Positions 63,684-64,000 of a stretch of DNA of 64,000 nt are shown in pieces (positions within the stretch are counted from its first letter, which is position 1; the number at the start of each line of letters is the position of its first letter). Location: positions 41,531 to 105,530 of the forward strand of contig NZ_SPMY01000040.1 of NCBI RefSeq assembly GCF_012939955.1, in the 5' to 3' direction. The notes beneath the pieces are model-generated. The model was given only the letters and a program-made list of their open reading frames with translations, was not told the DNA's origin and did not search any database. Source of the stretch: Candidatus Accumulibacter phosphatis (GTDB taxonomy: Bacteria > Pseudomonadota > Gammaproteobacteria > Burkholderiales > Rhodocyclaceae). Position numbers and translations under genes: made by a program.

Positions 63684-64000
63684 TCAGGAATTGCAAGTGG
63701 CACTTTATTTTGAAGGCTGTAGTTTTCGTATGGCATAGAGCAAGCGTTACTCGGGGTGCAAGGAGGAGCAGGCGTTGAGGCAGTCGTGGCTTCCGGGGTT
63801 TCCCGATGGTGCGCAGAAAGTGGGCGAAGGGTTGGCGATTCTGGAGAAGGATGGCCAAGCGATCTACTTCGTTGGGGGAGACAATTACTTCTCGCACCCT
63901 GTAGGAGACGATGCTGGCCGCAGGTTCGCCCTGACCAGTCTGATGGAAAACGGGCACGTCAAGGCGGTCGAACTGGAAAGGCCGCCGCTGTGCATCCCGC
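63660..64000 (+). mobile_element. Left part of an insertion sequence, running off the right edge
   Basis: The truncated gene to the left, an AT-richer leader (about 63675-63745) and the transposase start at 63775 indicate an IS end near 63660-63690. The terminal repeat cannot be defined without the other end. Confidence 0.55.
63775..64000 (+). CDS. Transposase N-terminal region (partial)
   Basis: From TTG 63775, eight bases after GGAGGAG: LRQSWLPGFPDGAQKVGEGL, AILEKDGQAIYFVGGDNYFS, HPVGDDAGRRFALTSLMENG and HVKAVELERPPLCIP. This is the N-terminal helix-turn-helix-like part found in long transposases and transposase-associated proteins in which a short FFSH(P/A)-D--R-F motif precedes the HTH. 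The catalytic part lies outside the window. Family assignment is from memory. Confidence 0.62.
   Translation, partial: MRQSWLPGFPDGAQKVGEGLAILEKDGQAIYFVGGDNYFSHPVGDDAGRRFALTSLMENGHVKAVELERPPLCIP

Overview
The window looks like chromosomal DNA of a GC-rich betaproteobacterium of the Rhodocyclales type, and the gene mix fits a polyphosphate- and PHA-accumulating denitrifier such as 'Candidatus Accumulibacter'. That assignment is an inference from gene content: two DUF47/PhoU-like proteins with a Pit phosphate transporter, a PHA-type beta-ketothiolase, cytochrome cd1 nitrite reductase with its heme/cytochrome partners, an FNR/NnrS/hemerythrin module, and family combinations familiar from Rhodocyclaceae. 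No phage, plasmid or CRISPR signals were seen.

Layout. 1-4.6 kb: selD (cut by the left edge) and a copper operon (TauE/SafE exporter, CopA ATPase, CopZ chaperone). 4.7-10.3 kb: an oxygen/NO-responsive block (hemN, fnr, a hemerythrin-DUF2249-nnrS-sirB2 operon, a Usp gene); FNR boxes here sit at exact class II spacing from -10 hexamers. 10.4-14.6 kb: a retropepsin-like protease, a small protein and a CoA-pyrophosphatase Nudix gene in one operon, a decayed CobD/CbiB-family gene, and beta-ketothiolase. 14.6-20.5 kb: bioA-F-H-C-D behind a DUF2863 gene. 20.7-28.6 kb: small conserved proteins, a large SNF2 helicase, queA, tRNA-Leu(CAA), menA. 28.6-34.8 kb: nirE-like methyltransferase divergent from nirS, two small cytochromes c, PEP synthase regulatory kinase, an SDR and an unknown protein. 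34.9-36.9 kb: a graveyard with an adhesin-repeat remnant and two inverted formylglycine-generating-enzyme fragments meeting at a perfect 18-bp-arm palindrome. 36.9-47.7 kb: a SulP-STAS-cNMP transporter, then a sigma54-type two-component system flanked by two DUF47 genes, the second followed by a Pit transporter; each DUF47 gene has an upstream -24/-12 (sigma54) element of the same form. 47.7-52.1 kb: a transposase relic, hemerythrin, a lipoprotein, a conserved unknown, a second Usp. 52.4-63.7 kb: gabD-gabT convergent with a putative six-gene operon (barrel-protein remnant, DASS transporter, Orn/Lys/Arg decarboxylase, ATP-grasp ligase, C45 Ntn-hydrolase, glutamate-type binding protein). The right edge enters an insertion sequence.

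How it fits together: anaerobic/denitrifying gene expression is tied to FNR-like sites; phosphate uptake seems to be placed under a dedicated sigma54 two-component system; and the right-hand operon plausibly turns a basic amino acid into an amine or amide whose catabolism could feed GabT/GabD and succinate. The last two are inferences. One technical caution applies to the whole window: every homopolymer of eight or more bases that I found inside a protein gene (six runs in five genes) carries what reads as one extra base, breaking otherwise good genes. This looks like a sequencing or assembly artefact, and I give corrected gene extents.
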